Shown in pieces: positions 33,262 to 41,426 of a stretch of 64,000 nt of DNA. Where the stretch lies: the NCBI RefSeq assembly GCF_017741815.1, contig NZ_JAGHMF010000036.1, forward strand, positions 476,177-540,176, in the 5' to 3' direction. This stretch comes from Rhizobium sp. 16-488-2b (lineage in GTDB: Bacteria; Pseudomonadota; Alphaproteobacteria; Rhizobiales; Rhizobiaceae). Every line of letters begins with the position of its first letter. Position 1 is the first letter of the stretch. The notes under the pieces were generated by a model, which worked only from the letters and a program-made list of their open reading frames with translations, ran no database searches and had not been told where the DNA came from. The position numbers and the translations under genes are program-made.

Positions 33262-34388
33262 TGGGCGTCGAGGCAAGGGTCGTCAAGCAAACGGTCGCTC
33301 CGCTGTCTTCGGTAGCGCCGCCGCCGATGGCGCTGCTTGCAGAGCTAACGCATCGCTGTCCGCTTGCCTGCCCCTATTGTTCCAATCCGCTGGAGCTCAC
33401 GGGCATCAAGGAAGAGCTGTCAACCGAGGAGTGGATCCGTGTCTTCCAGCAGGCCGCCGAAATGGGCGTGCTCCACCTTCATCTTTCCGGCGGGGAGCCG
33501 GCCTCGCGCCGCGACCTCGTGGAGCTGACGGCAGCGGGGGCGGCGGCCGGCCTTTATACCAATCTCATTACATCGGGCGTCGGCCTGACCGAAAAGCGGC
33601 TGCTTGAGCTTGCCGATGCCGGCCTCGACCATGTGCAGCTCTCGCTGCAGGGAACGAACCCCGCGAGCGCCGATCGCGTAGGTGGCTACAAGGGCGGCTA
33701 CGATCGCAAGATGGCCGTCGCCGCCTGGGTCAAGGCAAGCGGCATACCGCTCACGGTCAATGCCGTCTGCCACAAGCAGAACATGGACCAGCTGGACGAT
33801 ATGCTCGATCTCGCTGTGAAGCTCGGCGCCCGGCGTATCGAGATCGCCACCGTGCAGTTTCACGGCTGGGCCGAAAGAAACCGCGCCGCATTGATGCCGA
33901 CGCGAGAGCAGGTCGAACGGGCCAACAAGACCGTCATCGAGGCCCGCAAGCGGCTGGAAGGCATTCTGGTCATCGACTACGTGCCGGCCGACCACCACTC
34001 GTCCTATCCCAAGGCGTGCATGGGCGGCTGGGGGCGGATCGGTTTGAACGTCACGCCTTCGGGTCGGGTTCTGCCGTGCCACGCGGCGGAGACGATCCCT
34101 TCGCTGACCTTCGACAATGTTCGCGAGAAGTCGCTGTCCGACATCTGGTATCACGGCTCCGCCTTCAACGCCTATCGCGGCGAAGACTGGATGCCGGAGC
34201 TTTGCCGAAGCTGCGACCGCAAGGCGATCGACTTTGGCGGCTGCCGCTGCCAGGCAATGACGCTTGCCGGCGATGCCAGCGCAACCGATCCCGTCTGCAT
34301 TCGCTCGCCGTTGCGCGATGCGCTGACGCTACAAGCCGACAAGGATGCGGCGGCCATTCCTGGCGAGTTTGTCTATCGCGGCCGATAG
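33261..34388 (+). CDS. pqqE: PqqE, radical SAM glutamate-tyrosine crosslinking enzyme
   Basis: This is a 375-residue radical SAM protein. The CxxxCxxC motif reads CPLACPYC near residue 33. C-terminal SPASM cysteines ligate auxiliary Fe-S clusters, as in CRSCDRKAIDFGGCRC. It forms the C-C bond between Glu and Tyr of PqqA. ATG 33261 overlaps the pqqD stop; a GTG three bases earlier is less likely. It is the last gene of the cluster; no pqqF/G protease gene is adjacent. Confidence 0.95.
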   Translation: MGVEARVVKQTVAPLSSVAPPPMALLAELTHRCPLACPYCSNPLELTGIKEELSTEEWIRVFQQAAEMGVLHLHLSGGEPASRRDLVELTAAGAAAGLYTNLITSGVGLTEKRLLELADAGLDHVQLSLQGTNPASADRVGGYKGGYDRKMAVAAWVKASGIPLTVNAVCHKQNMDQLDDMLDLAVKLGARRIEIATVQFHGWAERNRAALMPTREQVERANKTVIEARKRLEGILVIDYVPADHHSSYPKACMGGWGRIGLNVTPSGRVLPCHAAETIPSLTFDNVREKSLSDIWYHGSAFNAYRGEDWMPELCRSCDRKAIDFGGCRCQAMTLAGDASATDPVCIRSPLRDALTLQADKDAAAIPGEFVYRGR

Positions 34389-34436
34389 AGGGTTGTCCTC
34401 AAGCTTTACGAAATCACAAGCTGTTGGAAACACAGC

Positions 34437-34483
34437 GGCGCGGATCGCGCCCGCCCGCCCGAATGCGGGCGGCTTGCCGCGCC
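34437..34483 (+). other. Nested hairpin after pqqE
   Basis: An outer stem (GGCGCGG 34437-34443 with CCGCGCC 34477-34483) encloses an inner stem (CCGCCCG 34455-34461 with CGGGCGG 34466-34472). No T-run follows, so it may stabilise the pqq mRNA end or act as a weak terminator. Confidence 0.5.
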
Positions 34484-34581
34484 ACAACTCTGTGATGTCA
34501 TACATCCTACGTTAACAATTGCGTCACGAAAGTGTCATTCCGTCTGACTATAAGCGGCTAAATTTCTTTCCGTTGATAGTC

Positions 34582-35655
34582 ATGATAACCAATTTTTCTG
34601 CACAACCAGCCGCCGTGTCGGTGTCGGGTCTCAGCCTGCATTTTGGCTCAAACACGGTTCTTGATAACGTCGATCTCGCGCTTGAAAAGGGCAAGGTTCT
34701 GGCGTTGCTCGGCCCGTCCGGTTGCGGCAAGACCACGCTTCTGCGTCTGGTCGCAGGCCTGCTGGCGCCGACCAAGGGTAGCGTAGAGATCAACGGAAGC
34801 GTGGTGGCCGATGCCGCCGGTGGTCTGTTCGTGCCGCCGGAAAAGCGCGGTCTCGGCATGGTGTTTCAGGACTATGCGCTCTGGCCGCATTTGAGCGTCG
34901 CGGACAATATCGCCTTTCCGCTGGAGATGCGCGGCGTCGGCCGCAAGGATTGCGAGCGGCGTGTTGCGGCAGCACTTGAACGGGTCGGTCTCGGCGGCTT
35001 CGGCGTCCGGCGCATCAGCGATATGTCCGGCGGGCAGCAGCAGCGCGTTGCAATTGCCCGCGCCATCGTTGCCGAGCCGGCTATCGTCCTTTTCGACGAG
35101 CCCATGTCGAACCTCGACCGCGAGCTTCGTGAGACCATGGTGCGTGAGATCGGCGCCTTGATGTCGGATCTTGGCCTCACCGCGATCTATGTCACCCATG
35201 ATCAGAGCGAGGCGTTTTCGCTGGCCGATCAGGTTGCCGTTATGCGCGGCGGTGTTATCGAGCAGATGGCGGCGCCCGAGACGCTGGTGAGCGCGCCGGC
35301 GACGCCCGAAGTCGCGGAATTCCTGCGCCTCGGCTGTGTCGTTCCCGTCGCCCGCGATGAGGGCGGTCTGCGTCTCAACCAGACCGGTATCGTCCTCAAA
35401 GACGACAATGCTCCCGCCGGCGCGACCCATGTGTTGCTGCCGTCTCAGGCCGTGCGCCTGACGTCGGGGGAAGGCTTTCCCGCCGAAGTCGTCCACTCGC
35501 AGTTTCGTGGCGATGGCTATCTGACCACGGTTGCGCTGGGCGCCCGGCCGGCTGCAAGCGAACTCACATTCCTGGCGCGTCAGCGCGCTGTCGCGGGTGA
35601 GGTGGTCAACCTCGTCATCGATAGCGGAGACATGCGCTGGTTCACGCGTAACTAA
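34582..35655 (+). CDS. ABC transporter ATPase, FbpC/PotA-type
   Basis: This is a 357-residue ATPase of the iron/polyamine/phosphonate (CUT-like) group. It has Walker A (GPSGCGKTT), Q-loop, signature (MSGGQQQRVAIARAI) and Walker B (VLFDEPMSNLD) motifs, plus a C-terminal TOBE-like regulatory domain after about residue 240. The start at 34582 is chosen because the upstream extension is not conserved-looking. It is first in a three-gene rightward importer operon with the binding protein and a fused permease. Confidence 0.92.
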   Translation: MITNFSAQPAAVSVSGLSLHFGSNTVLDNVDLALEKGKVLALLGPSGCGKTTLLRLVAGLLAPTKGSVEINGSVVADAAGGLFVPPEKRGLGMVFQDYALWPHLSVADNIAFPLEMRGVGRKDCERRVAAALERVGLGGFGVRRISDMSGGQQQRVAIARAIVAEPAIVLFDEPMSNLDRELRETMVREIGALMSDLGLTAIYVTHDQSEAFSLADQVAVMRGGVIEQMAAPETLVSAPATPEVAEFLRLGCVVPVARDEGGLRLNQTGIVLKDDNAPAGATHVLLPSQAVRLTSGEGFPAEVVHSQFRGDGYLTTVALGARPAASELTFLARQRAVAGEVVNLVIDSGDMRWFTRN

Positions 35656-35683
35656 AGCATATCAAACACTTATGGAGGCACAT

Positions 35684-36646
35684 ATGAGCAGATCATTTCT
35701 TGGTGCGGGCTTCGCCCTCATCGCTGGCGTACTTGCGGCAGGCGTCGCCCACGCTGACATCACCGTCTATTCCGCCGGCCCCGGCAGCCTGATCGAGAAG
35801 CTTGCCGCCGGCTACACCAAGCAGACCGGCCACAAGGTCGAAGTGTTCCAGGCAACGACCGGCAAGATCATGGCGCGCATCGAAGCCGAAGCCGCCAATC
35901 CCGTCGTCGACGTGCTGATTTCGGCCTCTTGGGATACGGCGACCGATTTCACCAAGCGTGGCTGGCTGGTGTCCTACACGAGCCCGAACGCTGCCAAGGT
36001 TCCTGATTTCCTCAAGTCCGAGACGGCTGTTGCCCAGGGCGTTTCCGCACTCGGCATCGCCTGGAACCCGGCAAGCAACACGCCGAAGCCGACCGAATGG
36101 GCCGATCTCGCAAAGCCTGAATACAAGGATCTCGTCAACCTGCCGGATCCCGCCCAGTCGGGTGCCAGCTTCGAACTGGTGGCCGCGCTTGCCGGTAGCC
36201 AGGGCTGGGACCTCTTCACCAAGCTCGATGCCAACGGCGCAGTTGTCGCCGGCGCCAATGCCGAAGCCCTGAACCCGGTTCTCCAGGGTGCGAAGGCCGC
36301 CGTATTCGGTGCCGTCGATTACATCTCACTCGCCGGCAAGGCAAAGGGCGAGTCGATCGACGTTATCTTCCCGGCTTCCGGCACCGTCGTCGCGCCGCGC
36401 CCGGCCATGATCCTCAACTGGTCGAAGCATCAGGATGAAGCCAAGCAGTTCATCGACTACATGCTGTCCGACGAAGGCCAGAAGCTGGTCGCCGCCACCT
36501 ACCTGATGCCTGCCCGTAGCGACATCCCTGCAAACCGTCCGCTGGTTGCCGATCTCAAGGTTCTGCAGATCGACGCCGCTGCCGTTTACGGCAAGCGTGA
36601 CGAGACGCTGAAGGAATTCGGCAAGATCTTCGCTGCCGGCAACTGA
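35684..36646 (+). CDS. Periplasmic binding protein, ferric/phosphonate (FbpA-like) family
   Basis: This is a 320-residue exported protein with a signal peptide ending HADITVYS at about residue 24. The fold matches family-1 binding proteins for Fe3+ and 2-aminoethylphosphonate. GGAGGCA precedes the ATG. The C-terminal adjacent tyrosine pair that binds iron in FbpA is not visible (the region reads AVYGKRDE), so ferric iron as ligand is uncertain. It lies 28 bases after the ATPase gene. Confidence 0.88.
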   Translation: MSRSFLGAGFALIAGVLAAGVAHADITVYSAGPGSLIEKLAAGYTKQTGHKVEVFQATTGKIMARIEAEAANPVVDVLISASWDTATDFTKRGWLVSYTSPNAAKVPDFLKSETAVAQGVSALGIAWNPASNTPKPTEWADLAKPEYKDLVNLPDPAQSGASFELVAALAGSQGWDLFTKLDANGAVVAGANAEALNPVLQGAKAAVFGAVDYISLAGKAKGESIDVIFPASGTVVAPRPAMILNWSKHQDEAKQFIDYMLSDEGQKLVAATYLMPARSDIPANRPLVADLKVLQIDAAAVYGKRDETLKEFGKIFAAGN

Positions 36647-36673
36647 GACTGAAGAGTAATCGAGACTGAAGAG
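36645..36673 (+). repeat. 12-base tandem duplication carrying the permease ribosome binding site
   Basis: GAGACTGAAGAG occurs at 36645-36656 and again at 36662-36673, a 17-base period, filling the gap between the binding-protein stop and the permease start. Each copy includes a purine-rich GAAGAG; the second serves the ATG at 36675. Confidence 0.7.
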
Positions 36674-36674
36674 C

Positions 36675-38354
36675 ATGAAAGCGAACGGCACAGCCGGCAC
36701 CGGGCCGATAGCATGGGCGGCGACATCGGGTTTGATTGTCGTCGTGGCCGTGCCGTTCGTCTTCATCGTCCTCCAGGCGATTTTCCCTGAACTGGGGCGG
36801 AGTTCTCTCGCCGCCCCGTTCCTGCACCTTCCCGAGATGTTGTCCGATCCCAAGCTTTTGCGGATGGGCGGCAATTCGGTCATTCTCGGCATCTGCGTCA
36901 TGCTGGCGGCCGCGTTGCTGGCCGTGCCGCTTGCCGTCTTTCGCGCCTTGTTCAAGGTACCCTTCGCTATCTTCTGGGACGTGGCGCTGCTCGTTCCCTT
37001 CATGATCCCGCCCTATATCGCGACGCTCGGCTGGATCATGACGCTGCAGCCGCGCGGCTATCTGCAGCAGTTGACCGGCATTCACCTTGCGCCCTTCCTG
37101 TTTTCCCTGGCGGGGATGACGACGGTGATGGCGCTCAACACGTTTCCGCTGGTCTATTTCGCGGTCTCGCGTACGATCGAGGCGGTCGGCGCGCGCTATG
37201 CCGATGTGGGCCGCGTGTTCGGCGCGTCTTCCTGGCGCGCCTTCTGGCGCATCACGCTGCCGCTATCGACCCCGGGGCTCGCCGCCAGCCTGCTTCTGGT
37301 CTTCGCCGCGGCGATCGAGGAATATGGTACGCCGGCGGCACTTGGGCGGCGTTCCGGTTTTGATGTGCTCGTGACCGAGATCGATCTGCGTATTTCCGAC
37401 TGGCCCATTGACCTTGCCGGTGCCGCTGTCTTCTCGCTGATGCTGGTGATCCTGTCGCTCGCCGCCTTTATGGCGCAGCGCTGGATCCTCGCTCGCCGCT
37501 CCTATGTGACGACAGGCGGCAAGCCGCAGGCCAAGGACAAGCGCCCGCTTGGAATACTCACCATTCCGGTGCTCATCCTCTTCGGCCTCGTGACGACGCT
37601 TGCCACCGTAATTCCGCTTCTGGCGATCTTGGCCACCGCGCTGTCGAACACCATCTCTGGCGGCCTCGCCGTCAGCAACCTCGGCCTCTCCAATTTCGCC
37701 GCGATCGCCGATAACAGTGCCGGCGCGCTCCGGGCGCTCGGCAACAGCTTCGCGCTCGGATTGGGCACGGCCCTGCTCACCGGCATGCTCGGCGCCGTCT
37801 CGGCATACGCGGTGGCAAAAACCCGGTTCCGCGGCCGCATGATGCTCGATATTCTGACGGCCCTGCCGAACGCCTTGCCCGGCGTCGTCGTCGCCGTGGG
37901 GCTTATCTTGGCGTGGAACCAGCCGGTGCTACCGATCACGCCCTATAACACGCCGCTTATCCTGCTTCTCGCTTATTGCTGCATCCTGCTTCCGCAGCCG
38001 ATGCGCTACACCACGGCGGCGCTGCACCAGATCGGCGACAATCTCGAAGCCGCCGCGCGCGTCTGTGGCGCCAGCGCCTTCACCGCGTTTCGCCGCATCC
38101 TGCTGCCGTTGATCGCGCCGAGCCTGGTCACGGCGATGCTGCTTGTCTTCGCGGTCGCCACCCGCGAACTCGTCGCGTCGATCCTGGTCGCGCCCGTCGG
38201 CATGCAGACAATTTCGGTCTTCATCTGGCGGCAGTTCGAACAGGGATCGATCGGTCTCGGCATGGCGATGGCCTTCGTTACCGTCGTCCTGACGACGCTG
38301 ATCCCGCTGGTTCTGTTGTCGCTTCTGAGGCGCAGCGGGCTCGTCGCGGAGTAG
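36675..38354 (+). CDS. ABC transporter permease with two fused domains, FbpB-type
   Basis: This is a 559-residue inner-membrane protein with two permease modules of about six helices each, joined near residue 290. Each module has an EAA-type loop (EAVGARYADVGRVFGASSWRA-like in the first half and EAAARVCGASAFTAFRRI-like in the second). Such fusions are the rule for FbpB/SfuB and phosphonate-type importers. The substrate follows the binding protein and is unresolved between ferric iron and an organic anion. Confidence 0.92.
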   Translation: MKANGTAGTGPIAWAATSGLIVVVAVPFVFIVLQAIFPELGRSSLAAPFLHLPEMLSDPKLLRMGGNSVILGICVMLAAALLAVPLAVFRALFKVPFAIFWDVALLVPFMIPPYIATLGWIMTLQPRGYLQQLTGIHLAPFLFSLAGMTTVMALNTFPLVYFAVSRTIEAVGARYADVGRVFGASSWRAFWRITLPLSTPGLAASLLLVFAAAIEEYGTPAALGRRSGFDVLVTEIDLRISDWPIDLAGAAVFSLMLVILSLAAFMAQRWILARRSYVTTGGKPQAKDKRPLGILTIPVLILFGLVTTLATVIPLLAILATALSNTISGGLAVSNLGLSNFAAIADNSAGALRALGNSFALGLGTALLTGMLGAVSAYAVAKTRFRGRMMLDILTALPNALPGVVVAVGLILAWNQPVLPITPYNTPLILLLAYCCILLPQPMRYTTAALHQIGDNLEAAARVCGASAFTAFRRILLPLIAPSLVTAMLLVFAVATRELVASILVAPVGMQTISVFIWRQFEQGSIGLGMAMAFVTVVLTTLIPLVLLSLLRRSGLVAE

Positions 38355-38558
38355 TTTCCCGCTTCGTTGCCGACCGTGACGGGGCCGCCGATCCCCTCGT
38401 TTTGTCCACAGCCTATGTGGGCTTTGCCGGCGCAGGCTGCCTTTGCTTGCCGATTATCCTTGCCGATCGGCTCGATTTCCCCATTGTTTTTACGGGTATA
38501 TCCACTCGATTCGTTCGCTGCGGCGGCGAAACGGGGACGACGGCAGAGATCAGGGATA

Positions 38559-39527
38559 ATGGCAGAACAGTTCGACATGTTCTCGGGCGGCGCAAGCCAG
38601 TCCTCCGGACAGACGGCGCGCAAGGTATCGCTGAAGAGGCAGCCTCCAAGCGATGTCAGCGAGCAGGGCATGGTCGATTGCCTGCTTGAAACAGGTCGCT
38701 ACCGAATCTTGAAGAAGCTCGAGCCACGCGCCGTCGCAGCAACACCGCGCCCCGGCTTTCCGCTCCGTGGCGTCATCCTCGATACCGAAACCACCGGTCT
38801 CAGTCATCGCAAGGATGAGATCATCGAGATCGGCGTCATCGCTTTCAGCTTCGACCACGATGGCAATATCGGCGACGTCACCGGCGTGTACGGCGGCATG
38901 CAGCAGCCGACGGTGACGATACCTTCAGAGATCACCAAGCTGACGGGCATCACCGATGCGATGGTCGCCGGCCAGGAAATCGATCTCGGGGCGCTGCAGG
39001 CCCTGATCGAGCCCGCCGACCTGGTCATCGCCCACAATGCGGGCTTTGACCGGCCGTTCTGCGAGGCCTTCTCACAGATTTTCGCCGGCAAGGCCTGGGC
39101 CTGTTCCAATGCGGAAATCGACTGGTCGGCCCGTGGTTTCGAGGGGACGAAGCTTGGCTATCTTATAGGCCAGGCGGGTTATTTCCACGATGGCCATCGC
39201 GCCGTCGACGATTGTTTCGCATTGCTCGAAGTGCTTTGCCAGGATGCGGGCGCTGGCACCGCGTTTTCGGAACTCTATGCGGCCAGCCAACACGCGCGCA
39301 TCCGCATCTATGCCGAAAACAGCCCCTTCGACATGAAGGATCACCTGAAGGCGCGCAGCTATCGCTGGTCGGACGGCAGCGACGGTCGTCCGAAGTCCTG
39401 GTGGGTCGAGGTGGATGAGGAAGCGCTTGAGGATGAGCTCGCCTTTCTCCGGTCGGATATCTACCGCTGGCCGGACGCCGATCCGCCAATCCGACGCCTG
39501 ACGGCCTTCGAGCGCTTCAGGGCGTAA
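38559..39527 (+). CDS. 3'-5' exonuclease, DNA polymerase III epsilon/RNase T superfamily
   Basis: This is a 322-residue DEDD-type exonuclease. ExoI reads ILDTETTG (Asp and Glu metal ligands, about residue 75), ExoII contains AHNAGFDRPF, and ExoIII is GHRAVDDCFA with His and Asp (DEDDh class). An N-terminal stretch of about 60 residues and a C-terminal extension after residue 235 flank the nuclease. It is not the replicative DnaQ in length or context; such stand-alone proteins are often annotated as DNA polymerase III epsilon. No operon partner is evident. Confidence 0.88.
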   Translation: MAEQFDMFSGGASQSSGQTARKVSLKRQPPSDVSEQGMVDCLLETGRYRILKKLEPRAVAATPRPGFPLRGVILDTETTGLSHRKDEIIEIGVIAFSFDHDGNIGDVTGVYGGMQQPTVTIPSEITKLTGITDAMVAGQEIDLGALQALIEPADLVIAHNAGFDRPFCEAFSQIFAGKAWACSNAEIDWSARGFEGTKLGYLIGQAGYFHDGHRAVDDCFALLEVLCQDAGAGTAFSELYAASQHARIRIYAENSPFDMKDHLKARSYRWSDGSDGRPKSWWVEVDEEALEDELAFLRSDIYRWPDADPPIRRLTAFERFRA

Positions 39528-39692
39528 TTCTCGAACGTTCACGAGGGTGTGACCTCTGCATTTCATGCATGGGTGGCGTGATGTATTGTCGCTGTTTTGC
39601 TCAAAAAGAAGCACCTATATTAGCGACATCAAACGACGCCGGAGCCAATCACGGTTGCTGACGTCAAGCGAACCTCAGGAAAGGGGATCATC

Positions 39693-39839
39693 ATGAACGT
39701 AGCACGCAGCCCGAACAACTGGCGCAAGTACCGTCAGACCGTCACTGAACTTGGCCGCATGAGCAACCGCGAACTGAACGACCTCGGTATCGACCGCGGC
39801 GACATTCGCGCCGTAGCCCGCGCTTCGGTAGCGCTCTAA
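39693..39839 (+). CDS. DUF1127-family micro-protein
   Basis: This is a 48-residue protein with the DUF1127 core: WRKYRQTVTELGRMSNREL followed by NDLGIDRGDIRAVAR. The ATG at 39693 follows GGAAAGGGGA. DUF1127 proteins are small, basic and arginine-rich; in some alphaproteobacteria they act in RNA turnover or phosphate and stress responses. It has its own terminator. Confidence 0.9.
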   Translation: MNVARSPNNWRKYRQTVTELGRMSNRELNDLGIDRGDIRAVARASVAL

Positions 39840-39865
39840 GCCTTTCGCAGACACATTCAAATCCG

Positions 39866-39904
39866 GAAACGCCCGCTCGATCGCAGCGGGCGTTTCCGCG
39901 TTTT
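39866..39904 (+). terminator. Rho-independent terminator after the DUF1127 gene
   Basis: GAAACGCCCGCT (39866-39877) pairs perfectly with AGCGGGCGTTTC (39885-39896) over a 7-base loop. CGCGTTTT follows. Confidence 0.85.
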
Positions 39905-40009
39905 AGTCCGCGAAACAACTCACATGCGCGACGATTTTTATTCCATGCGCCTGATGCATGGCTGCACTGCACAATGATGCCTAGAAAATGAACAGGAATT
40001 GGATATAGT

Positions 40010-40172
40010 CAATTTCAACGAAGCGATGCACCTCCTCCCGCAAAGCTTCGTGGTTCAGGCGCCGCACTCCTCCTCCCAGGGTCGCCTGAGGAACAACAGC
40101 ACTCCTCCTCCCAGCTGTTGTTCGGTTCTTTTCGAAAGCCTGCCGCACCTCCTCCCGCGGCAGGCTTTTTCG
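40010..40172 (+). ncRNA. Small regulatory RNA with four anti-Shine-Dalgarno hairpin loops (alpha-r14/NfeR1-like)
   Basis: Four consecutive stem-loops each expose CCTCCTCCC. Stem 1 is CGAAGC 40019-40024 with 40045-40050. Stem 2 is TCAGGCG 40055-40061 with 40083-40089. Stem 3 is GAACAACAGC 40091-40100 with 40114-40123. Stem 4 is AAAGCCTGCCGC 40135-40146 with 40157-40168, and it is the terminator with a short T-run. The motif mimics the 16S anti-Shine-Dalgarno, as in rhizobial alpha-r14 (NfeR1) and the CcsR/cuckoo RNAs, which base-pair with mRNA ribosome binding sites. A possible -10 (TATAGT) is at 40004-40009, putting the 5' end near 40015. No believable protein is encoded. Strand is set by the terminator. 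Confidence 0.85.
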
Positions 40173-40317
40173 ATTCTGGGCCATACTTATAGACGTGAAA
40201 CTGACGTTCAACGCGACGATGCGTTGACACTGTGGTCACACCCGGACCGCTGTATCCGCGGCCGGAACTGTGCGATGAAGCATGAATTCGTCAATCACGC
40301 TTCCACGGTGCTATATC

Positions 40318-41340
40318 ATGAAGAAAATCGGTTTCCTCTCCTTCGGACATTGGACACCGTCGCCGCAATCCGGGACACGCTCGGCGGGCGACGCGCTTCT
40401 CCAGTCCATCGATCTTGCGGTTGCTGTCGAAGAGCTTGGGGCCGACGGCGCATATTTCCGCGCTCACCATTTTGCACGCCAGCTCGCATCGCCGTTCCCC
40501 CTGCTTGCCGCGGTCGGCGCTAAGACCAGTCGTATCGAGATCGGCACCGGCGTCATCGACATGCGCTACGAGAACCCGCTTTATATGGCCGAGGATGCTG
40601 GCGCGGCCGACCTGATCTCAGGTGGGCGTTTGCAGCTCGGCATCAGCCGCGGCTCGCCGGAGCAGGTGATCGACGGCTGGCGCTACTTCGGCTATCAGCC
40701 GCCCGAGGGCGGGTCTGACGCCGATATCGGCCGCCGCCATGCGGAGGTCCTGCTCGATGTCCTGCGCGGCGAAGGTTTCGCCCAGCCGAACCCGCGTCCG
40801 ATGTTCCCAAATCCGCCCGGCATGCTGCGCCTCGAACCGCATTCCGAAGGACTGCGCGAGCGCATCTGGTGGGGCTCCGGCTCGAATGCCACGGCCGTCT
40901 GGGCAGCCAAGCTTGGAATGAACCTGCAGAGCTCGACGCTGAAGGATGACGAGACCGGCGAGCCTTTCCATGTGCAGCAGGCGGCGCAGATCCGCGCTTA
41001 CCGCGAAGCCTGGAAGGAAGCCGGCCACACGCGCACGCCGCGCGTATCGGTGAGCCGCAGCATCTTCGCGCTGGTGGACGATCGCGACCGTGCCTATTTC
41101 GGCCGCAGCGGGGAGGGCGACGACAAGATCGGCTTCATCGACGAGAAGACGCGGGCGATCTTCGGCCGCAGCTATGCCGCCGAGCCCGATGCCCTCGTGA
41201 AGCAACTGGCCAAGGATGAGGCAATCGCCGAGGCCGACACCTTGCTGCTGACCGTGCCCAATCAGCTGGGCGTCGACTACAACGCGCATGTGGTCGAGCA
41301 GATCTTGAAGCACGTCGCGCCCGCCCTGGGCTGGCGCTGA
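40318..41340 (+). CDS. Luciferase-like (LLM class) flavin-dependent monooxygenase
   Basis: This is a 340-residue TIM-barrel flavin monooxygenase of the bacterial luciferase superfamily. Typical segments are the early GADGAYFRAHHFAR, the beta-strand IEIGTGVIDMRYENPLYMAEDAGAADLISGGRLQLGISRG region, and a late WWGSGSN. The ATG at 40318 has only a weak ribosome binding site (GGTG). Substrate unknown. A terminator follows; no operon partner is seen. Confidence 0.9.
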   Translation: MKKIGFLSFGHWTPSPQSGTRSAGDALLQSIDLAVAVEELGADGAYFRAHHFARQLASPFPLLAAVGAKTSRIEIGTGVIDMRYENPLYMAEDAGAADLISGGRLQLGISRGSPEQVIDGWRYFGYQPPEGGSDADIGRRHAEVLLDVLRGEGFAQPNPRPMFPNPPGMLRLEPHSEGLRERIWWGSGSNATAVWAAKLGMNLQSSTLKDDETGEPFHVQQAAQIRAYREAWKEAGHTRTPRVSVSRSIFALVDDRDRAYFGRSGEGDDKIGFIDEKTRAIFGRSYAAEPDALVKQLAKDEAIAEADTLLLTVPNQLGVDYNAHVVEQILKHVAPALGWR

Positions 41341-41374
41341 ACCGCTTCGGCCCGACGGCTACCCGCTAACAGAG

Positions 41375-41406
41375 ATGCCGGACCTCCAGCAGGCCCGGCA
41401 TTTTTC
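41375..41406 (+). terminator. Rho-independent terminator after the LLM monooxygenase gene
   Basis: ATGCCGG (41375-41381) pairs with CCGGCAT (41395-41401) over a 13-base loop, followed by TTTTTC. It may also serve the convergent glycan synthase gene ending at 41427. Confidence 0.75.
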
Positions 41407-41426
41407 TTTGCGTCAATAAGGCCGGA

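Noticed and set aside
40019..40168. Repeated CCTCCTCCC blocks as a CRISPR-like or tandem repeat array
   Set aside because: The repeats are only about 9-11 bases, unevenly spaced, and each sits in the loop of a hairpin with different stem sequence. That is a structured RNA, not a CRISPR array.
39999..40523. Plus-strand open frame covering the small RNA
   Set aside because: It runs through four hairpins and a terminator, and overlaps the start of the LLM monooxygenase in another frame.
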